Source of the DNA: Jatrophihabitans_A lederbergiae
GTDB taxonomy: Bacteria; Actinomycetota; Actinomycetes; Mycobacteriales; Jatrophihabitantaceae
Assembly: GCF_031845305.1 (NCBI RefSeq)
Contig: NZ_JAVREH010000002.1
Location: 124,001-188,000 of the forward strand
DNA: 64,000 bases
Reading direction: 5' to 3'
A model generated the notes under the pieces. The model saw nothing but the letters and a program-made list of their open reading frames with translations, made no database searches and was not told the origin of the DNA. The translations under genes were made by a program, and so were the position numbers. Positions 6,883-15,616 of this stretch are shown here, piece by piece (position 1 is the first letter of the stretch; each line of letters opens with the position of its first letter).

Positions 6883-7260
6883 ATGGCACGTCTTGCCGGC
6901 GTTGACCTGCCCCGCGAGAAGCGGCTCGTCATCGCACTCACCTACATCTACGGCGTCGGACCGACCCGCGCTAAGGAAACCATCGAGGCCACCGGCCTCA
7001 GTGCGGACCTGCGCGCGCGCGACCTGACGGACGAGGACCTCGTCAAGCTCCGTAACCACCTCGAGGGCAACTACAAGGTCGAAGGTGACCTCCGTCGCGA
7101 GGTTGCGGCCGACATTCGCCGCAAGATCGAGATCGGTTGCTACCAGGGCCTTCGGCACCGTCGCGGTCTGCCGGTGCACGGTCAGCGCACCAAGACCAAC
7201 GCGCGTACCCGCAAGGGGCCGAAGAAGACGATGGCAGGCAAGAAGAAGGTCAAGAAGTAA
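6883..7260 (+). CDS. rpsM: 30S ribosomal protein S13
   Basis: A 125-residue protein starting MARLAGVDLPREKRLVIALT, with the H2TH motif and the basic C-terminal tail GQRTKTNARTRKGPKKT typical of S13. It sits in the head of the small subunit and contacts the P-site tRNA. ATG at 6883 has AAGGAG 9 nt upstream; an upstream ATG at 6817 adds non-homologous residues. The 192-nt gap after rpmJ is GC-rich and could fold into hairpins. Confidence 0.97.
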   Translation: MARLAGVDLPREKRLVIALTYIYGVGPTRAKETIEATGLSADLRARDLTDEDLVKLRNHLEGNYKVEGDLRREVAADIRRKIEIGCYQGLRHRRGLPVHGQRTKTNARTRKGPKKTMAGKKKVKK

Positions 7261-7336
7261 CACCAGCGGTTCCTTGGCTCGCTTCGGGCCGCACTGCTAT
7301 CCACTTCGTTTCGAACAACCACAGGAGTAAAGGCTT

Positions 7337-7744
7337 ATGCCTCCCAAGACCCGCGCCGCAGGCGGCGTGAAGAAGGTCCGGCGCAAAGAGAAGAAGAACG
7401 TTGCGCACGGCCACGCTCACATCAAGAGCACCTTCAACAACACGATCGTCTCGATCACCGATCCGCAGGGCAACGTGATCAGCTGGGCCTCCGCCGGCCA
7501 CGTGGGCTTCAAGGGCTCGCGTAAGTCGACTCCGTTCGCCGCGCAGATGGCAGCCGAGAACGCTGCCCGCAAGGCGCAGGAGCACGGCGTCAAGAAGGTC
7601 GACGTGTTCGTGAAGGGCCCGGGGTCCGGTCGTGAGACCGCGATCCGCTCGTTGCAGGCGACCGGCCTCGAGGTCGGCACCATCTCCGACGTCACCCCCC
7701 AGCCCCACAACGGTTGCCGTCCGCCGAAGCGCCGCCGGGTCTGA
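7337..7744 (+). CDS. rpsK: 30S ribosomal protein S11
   Basis: A 135-residue S11 with HGHAHIKSTFNNTIVSITD, SRKSTPFAAQMAAENAAR and the C-terminal DVTPQPHNGCRPPKRRRV. Part of the platform of the 30S subunit. ATG at 7337, AGGAG 9 nt upstream. Follows rpsM by 76 bp. Confidence 0.98.
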   Translation: MPPKTRAAGGVKKVRRKEKKNVAHGHAHIKSTFNNTIVSITDPQGNVISWASAGHVGFKGSRKSTPFAAQMAAENAARKAQEHGVKKVDVFVKGPGSGRETAIRSLQATGLEVGTISDVTPQPHNGCRPPKRRRV

Positions 7745-7802
7745 CCCGAGCCGGACGAGTTGTGGAGTGCGAACCTGATGTTGATTGAGGAGAGTTTGTA
7801 AT

Positions 7803-8408
7803 ATGGCCCGCTACACCGGACCCGCGACCCGTATCTCGCGGCGTCTCAACGTTGACCTCGTCGGCGGCGACGCCGCGTTCGAGCGTCGTCCCTTCCCGCC
7901 CGGCCAGCACGGCCGCGCGCGGATCAAGCAGAGCGAGTACTTGCTGCAGCTTCAGGAGAAGCAGAAGGCCAAGTTCTCCTACGGCGTGCTCGAGAAGCAG
8001 TTCCGCCGCTACTACGAAGAGGCCACCCGCCGCAACGGCAAGACGGGTGACAACCTGTTGCAGATCCTGGAGTCCCGGCTGGACAACGTGGTCTACCGCG
8101 CCGGACTGGCCCGTACCCGCCGTGCCGCCCGCCAGCTGGTGAACCACGGTCACTTCCTGGTGAACGGCAAGAAGGTTGACATCCCCAGCTACCGCGTGAC
8201 CCCGCTGGACATCATCGACGTCAAGCCGAAGTCACTCGAGACCACGCCGTTCATCATCGCTCGCGAGACCCTGGGCGACCGGCCGGTTCCGGCTTGGCTC
8301 CAGATCGTCCCGTCGAAGCTGCGTATTCTGGTGCACCAGCTGCCAGAGCGCGCGCAGATCGACATCCCGGTGTCCGAGCAGCTGATCGTCGAGCTCTACT
8401 CCAAGTAA
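7803..8408 (+). CDS. rpsD: 30S ribosomal protein S4
   Basis: A 201-residue protein with the N-terminal GPATRISRRLNVDLVGGD and the S4 RNA-binding domain ESRLDNVVYRAGLARTRRAA. It lacks the zinc-binding cysteines (the C- form). S4 nucleates 16S rRNA folding. ATG at 7803, with AGGAG in ATTGAGGAGAG upstream. The last codons and stop are part of a 20-bp imperfect tandem duplication (8391-8430). Confidence 0.98.
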   Translation: MARYTGPATRISRRLNVDLVGGDAAFERRPFPPGQHGRARIKQSEYLLQLQEKQKAKFSYGVLEKQFRRYYEEATRRNGKTGDNLLQILESRLDNVVYRAGLARTRRAARQLVNHGHFLVNGKKVDIPSYRVTPLDIIDVKPKSLETTPFIIARETLGDRPVPAWLQIVPSKLRILVHQLPERAQIDIPVSEQLIVELYSK

Positions 8409-8430
8409 GTGAGCTCTGCTCCACGTAAGT
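8391..8430 (+). repeat. 20-bp imperfect tandem duplication over the rpsD stop codon
   Basis: GAGCTCTACTCCAAGTAAGT (8391-8410) is followed at once by GAGCTCTGCTCCACGTAAGT (8411-8430), 18 of 20 identical. The first copy encodes the last residues and stop of S4. The rest of the gap to rpoA can fold into a GGACC...GGTCC stem (about 8456-8483). Confidence 0.8.
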
Positions 8431-8557
8431 CGGACGGGTTTGCCGGACCTTCTCACACCGCGTCAGTGGTGCGGGAGGGTCCGGTGCCGTGCGGGACAAC
8501 TGAATACCTACCCGAGCGTCATATAGCGGTCGCTCACGAGTTCCAAGGAGCATCACC

Positions 8558-9583
8558 TTGCTGATTTCCCAGCGCCCGACGCTGACCGAAGAGGTCATCG
8601 CCGACAACCGATCCAAGTTCGTCATCGAGCCGCTCGAGCCCGGCTTCGGCTACACGCTCGGCAACTCGCTGCGTCGTACCCTGTTGTCTTCCATCCCCGG
8701 CGCGGCCGTGACCAGCATCCGCATCGACGGTGTGCTGCACGAGTTCACGACCGTCGAGGGTGTCAAAGAGGATGTCACCGACCTGATCCTGAACCTCAAG
8801 GAACTGGTCGTGTCCTCGGACTCCGACGAGCCCGTCGTGATGTACCTGCGCAAGCAGGGTCCCGGCGATGTCACCGCCGCCGATATCGCGCCGCCGGCCG
8901 GTGTCGAGGTGCACAACCCCGACCTGAAGATCGCGACCATCAACAAGAAGGGCCGGCTCGAGATCGAGCTGATCGTCGAGCGTGGTCGTGGCTACGTCAC
9001 CGCGGTGCAGAACAAGCAGCCCGGCCAGGAGATCGGCCGGATTCCGGTCGACTCGATCTACTCACCCGTCCTCAAGGTGACGTACAACGTCGAGGCGACC
9101 CGTGTCGAGCAGCGCACCGACTTCGACCGCCTGGTCGTCGACGTCGAGACCAAGTCCTCGATCAGCCCGCGCGACGCGGTCGCCAGTGCCGGTCACACCC
9201 TGGTCGAGCTCTTCGGCCTGATGCGCGAGCTCAACGAGGAGGCCGAAGGCATCGACGTCGGCCCGTCGCCGACCGAGGTTGCCGACATCGCGGCGTTCTC
9301 GATGCCCATCGAGGAGCTGGACCTCACCGTCCGGTCCTACAACTGCCTCAAGCGCGAGGGCATCCACACGGTGGGTGAGCTTGTCGGCCGCAGTGAGGCC
9401 GATCTGCTCGACATCCGTAACTTCGGCTCCAAGTCCATCGACGAGGTGAAGGTCAAGCTGAACGGCCTGGGCCTGTCGCTGAAGGACAGCCCCCCCGGAT
9501 TCGACCTGAACGCCGTGGTCGACTCTTACGGTGGCGACGACTTCACCGACGACACCGACTACGCCGAGACCGAAGAGCTCTAA
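8558..9583 (+). CDS. rpoA: DNA-directed RNA polymerase subunit alpha
   Basis: A 341-residue alpha subunit. The N-terminal assembly domain contains EPLEPGFGYTLGNSLRRTLL and SIPGAAVTSIRIDGVLHEF; the C-terminal domain (from about residue 250) contains IEELDLTVRSYNCLKREGIH and IDEVKVKLNGLGLSLK. The start is TTG at 8558, decided by AAGGAG 7 nt upstream and by the conserved LISQRPTL beginning. The alpha subunit dimer scaffolds RNA polymerase and its C-terminal domain touches promoters and activators. Confidence 0.98.
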   Translation: MLISQRPTLTEEVIADNRSKFVIEPLEPGFGYTLGNSLRRTLLSSIPGAAVTSIRIDGVLHEFTTVEGVKEDVTDLILNLKELVVSSDSDEPVVMYLRKQGPGDVTAADIAPPAGVEVHNPDLKIATINKKGRLEIELIVERGRGYVTAVQNKQPGQEIGRIPVDSIYSPVLKVTYNVEATRVEQRTDFDRLVVDVETKSSISPRDAVASAGHTLVELFGLMRELNEEAEGIDVGPSPTEVADIAAFSMPIEELDLTVRSYNCLKREGIHTVGELVGRSEADLLDIRNFGSKSIDEVKVKLNGLGLSLKDSPPGFDLNAVVDSYGGDDFTDDTDYAETEEL

Positions 9584-9656
9584 GACACCTGGCCGCACCC
9601 GCTCCCGCGAACTCCAGCGGGTGCGGACTTACAGATATCCCTATTAGGAGCACGAC

Positions 9657-10295
9657 ATGCCTACGCCCACCAAGGGACCTCGCCTCGGCGGCGGTCCGGC
9701 GCACGAGCGGCTGATGCTCGCGAATCTCGCGACCGCACTGTTCGAGCACGACCGGATCACCACCACCGAGGCGAAGGCCAAGCGGCTGCGCCCGCTGGCC
9801 GAAAAGCTCATCACCTTTGCACGCAACGGTGAGCTACACGACCGCCGTCAGGTCCTCAAGGTCATCCGGAACAAGGATGTCGTGCACAAGCTGTTCGCCG
9901 AGATCGGGCCGAAGTTCTCGGAGCGTCCGGGCGGCTATACCCGCATCATCAAGGTCAACCCGCGCAAGGGTGACAACGCTCCGATGGCCGTCATCGAGCT
10001 GGTCGAAGAGCTGAGCGCGGCCGGCAAGGTGGTCCGCGAGGCCGAGCGGTCCCGTGGCACCAACTTCGCCCCCTCGAACGCGCCGACCGGTCGCACCGCC
10101 GAAATCGCCGAGGACGCCGCCGCGGAGTCGCCGACGGCCGCTCGGGTCGCCGAGGACGCCGCTGAGGCCAAGGCCGCCGACGAGGTAGCTGCCGACGTTC
10201 CCAGCAGCACCGGCGCTACCGCCGCGGAGTTCGTCGACACCGACTCGGCAGTGCCGGACGCCCCGGCGTCCGAGGGCGACACCGATACCAAGTAG
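9657..10295 (+). CDS. rplQ: 50S ribosomal protein L17 with long acidic/alanine-rich tail
   Basis: Residues 1 to about 120 are a normal L17 (MPTPTKGPRLGGGPAHERLM, ARNGELHDRRQVLKVIRNKD). Residues from about 135 to 212 are an Ala/Glu/Asp-rich low-complexity extension, longer than in most bacteria; extensions of this kind also occur in other actinobacteria. AGGAG lies 7 nt before ATG. Last gene of the alpha operon. Confidence 0.97.
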   Translation: MPTPTKGPRLGGGPAHERLMLANLATALFEHDRITTTEAKAKRLRPLAEKLITFARNGELHDRRQVLKVIRNKDVVHKLFAEIGPKFSERPGGYTRIIKVNPRKGDNAPMAVIELVEELSAAGKVVREAERSRGTNFAPSNAPTGRTAEIAEDAAAESPTAARVAEDAAEAKAADEVAADVPSSTGATAAEFVDTDSAVPDAPASEGDTDTK

Positions 10296-10315
10296 TACGC
10301 CTCGACGCGGTCATC

Positions 10316-11170
10316 ATGTACGTCAGCAACGAGCCCGCTTCCCCTACCCGGGGCGGCGGGCTCGTTCGCGTTCGCCTCGACCTCGCCTACGACGGCACGG
10401 CCTTCTTCGGGTGGGCCCTGCAGCCGGGGCTGCGCACGGTGCAGGCAGTGCTGGAAGAGGCGCTGGCGACCCTGTTCCGAGTGCCGCGGGTGCCGGTGGT
10501 GGTGGCTGGACGAACCGACGCGGGGGTGCACGCGGCCGGTCAGGTGGTGCACGTCGACGTCGACGGGCAACGCTGGCAGCGGGAGGCGCCGCGGATCGTG
10601 CGGCGACTGGCCGGGCTGCTGCCCGCGGACGTACGGGTGTATTCGGTCGCGGCGGCCCACCCCGAGTTCGACGCCCGTTTCGCCGCGCTCTGGCGGCGCT
10701 ACCGCTACCGCATCGCCGACGCCGACTCCGGACCCGATCCGCTGCGCCGCCTCGACACGGCCGGCTGGGGGCGGCGGTTGGATGCCGACCGGATGCGGGA
10801 GGCGGCACACCTGCTGCTCGGGTTGAACGACTTCGCCGCCTACTGCCGCCGGCGTGAGGGCGCGAGCACCGTCCGCGAGCTGCAATGCCTGGACGTGGCA
10901 CGGGACCGGGACCTGATCCAGATCGACGTCCGGGCGGACGCCTTTTGCCACTCCATGGTTCGCTCGCTCGTCGGGGCACTGGCCGCGGTGGGCGACGGCA
11001 GCCAGGACGTGGCCTGGCCGGCGGCGCTGCTGAGCCGTTCTCTGCGCAGCGACATGGTGGTGGTCGCACCGGCCAAGGGGCTGACGCTGATGGAGGTCGG
11101 CTACCCGCCGGACGGTGAGCTGGCTGCCCGGGCGGCGCAGAGCCGTACGGTACGGAGCCGGTCGCTCTAG
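10316..11170 (+). CDS. truA: tRNA pseudouridine(38-40) synthase TruA
   Basis: A 284-residue enzyme that converts U38-U40 of the tRNA anticodon stem to pseudouridine. The catalytic Asp is in GRTDAGVHAAGQVVH (about residue 64), and the family motifs DLAYDGTAFFGWA and DAFCHSMVRSLVGAL are present. ATG at 10316 is 20 bp after rplQ, but its first codons lie in a strong hairpin (10328-10366), so a start inside the family's conserved region cannot be excluded. Co-transcription with rplQ is likely. Confidence 0.93.
   Translation: MYVSNEPASPTRGGGLVRVRLDLAYDGTAFFGWALQPGLRTVQAVLEEALATLFRVPRVPVVVAGRTDAGVHAAGQVVHVDVDGQRWQREAPRIVRRLAGLLPADVRVYSVAAAHPEFDARFAALWRRYRYRIADADSGPDPLRRLDTAGWGRRLDADRMREAAHLLLGLNDFAAYCRRREGASTVRELQCLDVARDRDLIQIDVRADAFCHSMVRSLVGALAAVGDGSQDVAWPAALLSRSLRSDMVVVAPAKGLTLMEVGYPPDGELAARAAQSRTVRSRSL
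10328..10366 (+). terminator. Terminator-like hairpin overlapping the truA start region
   Basis: A perfect 11-bp stem, AACGAGCCCGC (10328-10338) with GCGGGCTCGTT (10356-10366), and a 17-nt loop. It is placed where an intrinsic terminator for infA-rplQ would be, but only TT plus mixed bases follow and it lies within the annotated truA reading frame. Confidence 0.45.
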
Positions 11171-11216
11171 TGCTGCGAGGCGGGGTGTGCTGGTCGCTGG
11201 GCGAGGTTGCTGGTTG

Positions 11217-11825
11217 CTAGGCGATGAAGGCGAGGTTGTCGCGGCCGCACCAGTCGAGGACCGCGGGCCAGGGGCCGAATCCGGTCTCGGCGGTGAGGGA
11301 CCCGGCTCCGGGAACCACCGTGGCCGCCATCTTCAGCGGAGCTCCGTACGCCTGCGCGACACCGCCCGGGCAGTACGGATCATCGTCACTGCCGACCAGG
11401 ACGGTGCCGTCCGCGGCGCCACGGATGGCGTCGATGTCCAACGGGACGGGATAGAACGAGCTCCAGCCCGCGGCGAGATCAGCACCCGGCCGCGCGACCG
11501 GCGGTGCCACCAGGGCGACGCGAGCCGGCCGTGACGCCTTCACTTCCCCGCTGTGGTTCGTTGCATGGTGCAGCCAGAGCAGGCACGACAACGAATGCGC
11601 GATCACGTCGAACCCGTCGTCGGGCAGCCCCGCCAGGGTGTCGCGCAGCACCGACGACCATTCCGCCAGGTCCGGCCTCTGCGGGTTCGGCAGCTCCGGA
11701 AAGCGCACCTCGCGGCCGGCGGTGCGAAGCTGATCGGCCAGCCACGGTTGCCAGTCGCCGTGCCCGTGTCCGATCGAGCCGTGCAGCAGGACGGTGGGGA
11801 CGGTGCGGGTGGGTCGGCGCGGCAT
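11217..11825 (-). CDS. RBBP9/YdeN-type alpha/beta hydrolase
   Basis: A 202-residue alpha/beta hydrolase of the small RBBP9/YdeN serine-hydrolase group: VLLHGSIGHGHGDWQPWL at the N-terminus, nucleophile Ser in VIAHSLSCLLWL, and acid region VGSDDDPYCPGG. These cytoplasmic esterases have unknown natural substrates. Convergent with truA and separated from the next minus-strand gene by 63 bp. Confidence 0.82.
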   Translation of the reverse strand: MPRRPTRTVPTVLLHGSIGHGHGDWQPWLADQLRTAGREVRFPELPNPQRPDLAEWSSVLRDTLAGLPDDGFDVIAHSLSCLLWLHHATNHSGEVKASRPARVALVAPPVARPGADLAAGWSSFYPVPLDIDAIRGAADGTVLVGSDDDPYCPGGVAQAYGAPLKMAATVVPGAGSLTAETGFGPWPAVLDWCGRDNLAFIA

Positions 11826-11888
11826 AGCGGCAGCTTACGGGCGGCCGCAGAGCAACCCGTACGACCTCCCGCCCGCGGCGGGCTCCGC

Positions 11889-13253
11889 TTACAGGACCGC
11901 GCCGGGATTGAGAATCCCCAGTGGATCAAGGGCATCCTTGATCCGGTGCGAGAGCGCCATCGCCTCGGGGCCGAGCTGCGCGGGCAGATGGTCCTTCTTG
12001 AGCCGGCCCACCCCGTGCTCGCCGGTGATGGTGCCGTCCAGGGCGATGGCGAGCGCCATGATCTCGTCGAAGGCAAGCCGGGCGCGGGCCACCGACTCCG
12101 GATCGGCGGCGTTGTACACGACGATGGGATGGGTATTGCCGTCACCGGCATGCGCGACCGTCGGAATCTCGATGTCGTTGCGGGCGGCGATGTCCTCGAT
12201 GCCGGCGAGCAGTGCGGGCAGCAGCGGTATCGACACCCCGACGTCCTCGAGCATCAGCGAGCCGCGGCTCTCGATGGCGGGGAACGCCGCCCGCCGCGCC
12301 ACCGCGAACGCCTCGCCCTCGGCCGGGTCGTCCGTGCTGAACACCTCGCGCGCACCGGATGCCTTGCAGGCATTGGCGATCACGGCGATCTCATTGACCG
12401 CCGCGGCCCCTCCGACATCGGACTGCGCGAGCAGCAACGCGCCCGCGCTGCGGTCCAGGCCCATCGAGATGTGGTCCTCGACGGCGTTGATGGACGCCCC
12501 GTCCATCAGCTCCAGCATCGCCGGGCGCAGCTGGCCGGTGATGGCGACGACCGCCTCGGCCGCCGCCGCGACCGTGCCGAAGGTCGCCACCAGCGTGCTC
12601 GGCGGCTTCTGTGCGGGCACCAGTCGCAGCACCGCGCGGGTGACCACGCCCAGGGTTCCCTCGCTGCCGACGAACAGCTTGAGCAGCGACAGCCCGGCGA
12701 CGTCCTTGAGCCGGGCGCCACCGAGCCGGACCACCGCGCCGTCGGCGAGCACCACGTCCATCCCGAGCACGTAGTCCGTCGTCACCCCGTACTTCACGCA
12801 GCACAGGCCACCGGCGTTGGTGGCGATGTTGCCGCCGATGGAGCAGATCTCGAAGGACGACGGGTCTGGGGGATACCACAGGCCGTGCGCGCGGGCGGCC
12901 GCCTTCACCTCCACATTGAGGGCGCCCGGTTCGACGATCGCGACCCGGCTGGCCGGGTCGATGACGACCGACCGCATCCGGTCCATGCTGAGCACGATGC
13001 CACCGGCGACCGCCGAGGAACCGCCGGACAGGCCACTGCCCGCACCGCGGGGAACGACCGGAATCCGGTTGGCCGCTGCCCACCGCATGGTCGCCTGCAC
13101 CTCGGCGGTGGTTCGCGGGCGCACCACCGCCAGCGGAACCCCGGCGGCCGGATCGCGGGCCCAGTCGTAGCGGTAGTTGTCCATCAGCGCGGGATCGACC
13201 GTGACGGCGTCCTCGGGCAGGTCAGCGCGGAGCGTGTCCAGCAAGGCAGTCAT
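11889..13253 (-). CDS. GlcD-type FAD-binding oxidase (glycolate or D-lactate oxidase/dehydrogenase family)
   Basis: A 454-residue flavoprotein of the VAO/GlcD family. The FAD-binding N-terminal half has PVVPRGAGSGLSGGSSAVAG, MDRMRSVVIDP and SIGGNIATNAGGLCCVKYG; the C-terminal half has HAGDGNTHPIV and the closing GTITGEHGVGRLK. Such enzymes oxidise 2-hydroxy acids to 2-oxo acids. Without GlcE/GlcF neighbours the substrate, glycolate or D-lactate, cannot be decided. Confidence 0.88.
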   Translation of the reverse strand: MTALLDTLRADLPEDAVTVDPALMDNYRYDWARDPAAGVPLAVVRPRTTAEVQATMRWAAANRIPVVPRGAGSGLSGGSSAVAGGIVLSMDRMRSVVIDPASRVAIVEPGALNVEVKAAARAHGLWYPPDPSSFEICSIGGNIATNAGGLCCVKYGVTTDYVLGMDVVLADGAVVRLGGARLKDVAGLSLLKLFVGSEGTLGVVTRAVLRLVPAQKPPSTLVATFGTVAAAAEAVVAITGQLRPAMLELMDGASINAVEDHISMGLDRSAGALLLAQSDVGGAAAVNEIAVIANACKASGAREVFSTDDPAEGEAFAVARRAAFPAIESRGSLMLEDVGVSIPLLPALLAGIEDIAARNDIEIPTVAHAGDGNTHPIVVYNAADPESVARARLAFDEIMALAIALDGTITGEHGVGRLKKDHLPAQLGPEAMALSHRIKDALDPLGILNPGAVL

Positions 13254-13308
13254 AGCTGATGATTGTGCCCGGGATTTTTGCCGTTGCGCGATCCGGGAAG
13301 ATGGACTT

Positions 13309-14982
13309 GTGGGTTATCTCGATGTACAGGCCGTCCGGCACCAGCTTTCCGACGGCAGGATCTTGCTGGACGACGTCAGCTTCCGGGTCGGGGAGGGTGC
13401 CAAGACGGCCCTGGTCGGCGCCAACGGCGCGGGCAAGACGACGCTGCTCAGGTTGATCGCGGGCGACCTGACGCCCCAGAGCGGAGCCGTGGCCCGTACC
13501 GGCGGCCTCGGCGTCATGCGCCAGTTCATCGGCTCGGTGCGCGACGAGACCGCCGTCCAGGACTTTCTCGTCGGCCTGGCCGCTCCCGGGATCATCCGCG
13601 CCTGGGCGGACCTCACGACCGCTGAGCTGGCGATGATGGAGGCCGACGACGAGAAAACCCAGCTGCGCTATGCCCAGGCGCTGAGCGACTGGGGCGATGC
13701 GGGTGGTTACGACGCCGAGGTGCTGTGGGACACCGTTACCGTCGCGGCGCTGGGAATGTCCTACGAGCAGTGCAAGTACCGCGAGCTGTCCACCCTGTCC
13801 GGTGGCGAGCAGAAGCGGCTCGCGCTGGAGGCGCTGCTGCGCGGGCCGGCCGAGGTGCTGCTGCTGGACGAGCCGGACAACTACCTGGACGTTCCGGGCA
13901 AGCAGTGGCTCGAGGAGCGGTTGTGGTCGACGTCCAAGACGGTGCTGTTCGTCAGCCATGATCGCGAGCTGTTGGCCAAGGTGGCCGACCGGGTCGCCAC
14001 CGTGGAGGGCGGCACGGTGTGGGTGCACGGTGGCGGCTTCGGCTCCTACCACGAGGCTCGGACCCACCGGCACGAGCGGATGGCGGAGCTGCGCCGGCGG
14101 TGGGAAGAGGAGCACGCCAGGCTCGTGGACCTGGTACGCACGCTGCAGCAGCAGGCCAAGATCTCACCCGACATGGCCTCGCGCTACCGGGCGATGCAGA
14201 CCCGGCTGGCCAAGTTCGAGGCGCAGGGACCGCCGCCGGACCTGCCCGAGGAGCAGAACGTGACCATGCGGCTGCGTGGCGGGCGAACCGGTGTGCGGGC
14301 GGTGGTCTGCGAAGACGTCGAGCTGACCGGGCTGATGAAGCCGTTCTCGACCGAGATCTTCTACGGCGAGCGGCTGGCGGTGCTCGGTTCCAACGGTGCC
14401 GGCAAATCACACTTCCTGCGGCTGCTCGGCGGTGAACCGGTGCGTTCCACCGGATCCTGGAAGCTCGGCGCCCGGGTGGTGCCAGGCCTGTTCGCCCAGA
14501 CCCATACCCATCCGGAGTGGCTGGGTAGAACTCTGGTCGACCTGCTGTGGCACGGGGAGCCGAGCGAGCATCGACCGAGGTACGAGGGAGGAGCGGAGCG
14601 AGGTGGCTACTCGCCCGGTAGGCCGGGGGTGGACCGCGGCCGGGCCATGGCGGCACTGCGGCGTTATGAGCTCAACGGCCAGGGCGACCAGGACTTCGCG
14701 ACGCTGTCCGGAGGCCAGCAGGCACGGTTCCAGATCCTGCTGCTGGAGCTGTCGGGGGCGACCCTGCTGCTGCTCGACGAGCCGACCGACAACCTGGACG
14801 TGCTGTCGGCCGAGGCGCTGGAAGAGGCCCTGGAGTCCTTCGACGGCACGGTGATCTCGGTGACCCACGACCGCTGGTTCGCGCGCACCTTCGACCGGTT
14901 CCTGGTGTTCGGGGCGGACGGTGAGGTACGGGAGTCCACGGAACCGGTTTTCACTTCCGCGAGGGTGACCCGCCCGCGGTAG
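13309..14982 (+). CDS. ABC-F family ATP-binding protein
   Basis: A 557-residue soluble protein with two ABC ATPase domains and no membrane segments. Domain 1 has GANGAGKTTLL, signature LSGGEQKRLALE and Walker B LLLDEPDNYLD. After the linker, domain 2 has GSNGAGKSHFLR, LSGGQQARFQILL and LLLDEPTDNLD. ABC-F proteins act on the ribosome in antibiotic protection or translation control. The GTG at 13309 is chosen because the family begins close to DVQAVRHQL; the open frame upstream is not homologous. Residues about 419-440 (EHRPRYEGGAERGGYSPG) look like an insertion. Confidence 0.9.
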   Translation: MGYLDVQAVRHQLSDGRILLDDVSFRVGEGAKTALVGANGAGKTTLLRLIAGDLTPQSGAVARTGGLGVMRQFIGSVRDETAVQDFLVGLAAPGIIRAWADLTTAELAMMEADDEKTQLRYAQALSDWGDAGGYDAEVLWDTVTVAALGMSYEQCKYRELSTLSGGEQKRLALEALLRGPAEVLLLDEPDNYLDVPGKQWLEERLWSTSKTVLFVSHDRELLAKVADRVATVEGGTVWVHGGGFGSYHEARTHRHERMAELRRRWEEEHARLVDLVRTLQQQAKISPDMASRYRAMQTRLAKFEAQGPPPDLPEEQNVTMRLRGGRTGVRAVVCEDVELTGLMKPFSTEIFYGERLAVLGSNGAGKSHFLRLLGGEPVRSTGSWKLGARVVPGLFAQTHTHPEWLGRTLVDLLWHGEPSEHRPRYEGGAERGGYSPGRPGVDRGRAMAALRRYELNGQGDQDFATLSGGQQARFQILLLELSGATLLLLDEPTDNLDVLSAEALEEALESFDGTVISVTHDRWFARTFDRFLVFGADGEVRESTEPVFTSARVTRPR

Positions 14983-14987
14983 CGGAT

Positions 14988-15017
14988 TTGGAGCACCTCC
15001 GGGGAAGGCGGTATCGT
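14988..15017 (+). promoter_or_regulatory. Candidate promoter for rplM-rpsI
   Basis: TTGGAG (14988-14993) and TATCGT (15012-15017) with an 18-bp spacer, about 130 nt before rplM. The 5' leader contains GC-rich segments (15068-15112) that could form hairpins. I do not recognise a known L13 leader. Confidence 0.3.
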
Positions 15018-15145
15018 GGCTCGCTGGTGCGTGGCGCTCTGTGCCTCGCATCGACGGCCATGTCCCAGGGTCGACCATCGGGAGCCCCCGACGGGACCGT
15101 GGGAGCGGTGTTCTTACCGTGAAGACCGACCAGAGAGAGTGAATC

Positions 15146-15586
15146 TTGACCACCTATACCCCCAAGCCCGGTGACATCACACGTGCGTGGCACGTCATCG
15201 ACGCCCAGGACATCGTCCTCGGCCGGCTTGCCAGCCATGCCGCGAAGCTGCTCCGGGGCAAGCACAAGCCCCAGTTCGCGTTGCACACCGACACCGGCGA
15301 CTTCGTGATCATCATCAACGCCGAAAAGGTTGCCGTCTCGCCGAGCAAGCTGGGTGAGTTCCGGTACCGGCACTCCGGTTACCCGGGCGGTCTCTCCAAG
15401 CGCACCGTCGGCGAACTGCTCGAGACCAAGCCCGAGCGGCTGATCGAGATCGCCGTCAAGGGCATGCTTCCCAAGAACACCCTCGGTCGCGCCCAGCTGA
15501 AGAAGCTGAAGGTCTACAGCGGCCCGACGCACCCGCACGCCGCGCAGACCCCCCAGCCCTTCACGATCACGCAGGTCGCGCAGTAA
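15146..15586 (+). CDS. rplM: 50S ribosomal protein L13
   Basis: A 146-residue L13 (RAWHVIDAQDIVLGRLASHA, LLRGKHKPQF, RHSGYPGGLSKRTVGELLE, GMLPKNTLGR). TTG start with GAGAGAG about 7 nt upstream. Forms the usual pair with rpsI 30 bp downstream. Confidence 0.97.
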   Translation: MTTYTPKPGDITRAWHVIDAQDIVLGRLASHAAKLLRGKHKPQFALHTDTGDFVIIINAEKVAVSPSKLGEFRYRHSGYPGGLSKRTVGELLETKPERLIEIAVKGMLPKNTLGRAQLKKLKVYSGPTHPHAAQTPQPFTITQVAQ

Positions 15587-15616
15587 GCGCGGATCAGGCA
15601 CCTAGGAGAATTCGCG

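Noticed and set aside
11553..13259. 568-aa plus-strand open frame
   Set aside because: Fully antisense to the hydrolase and GlcD-type oxidase, both of which have clear family motifs.
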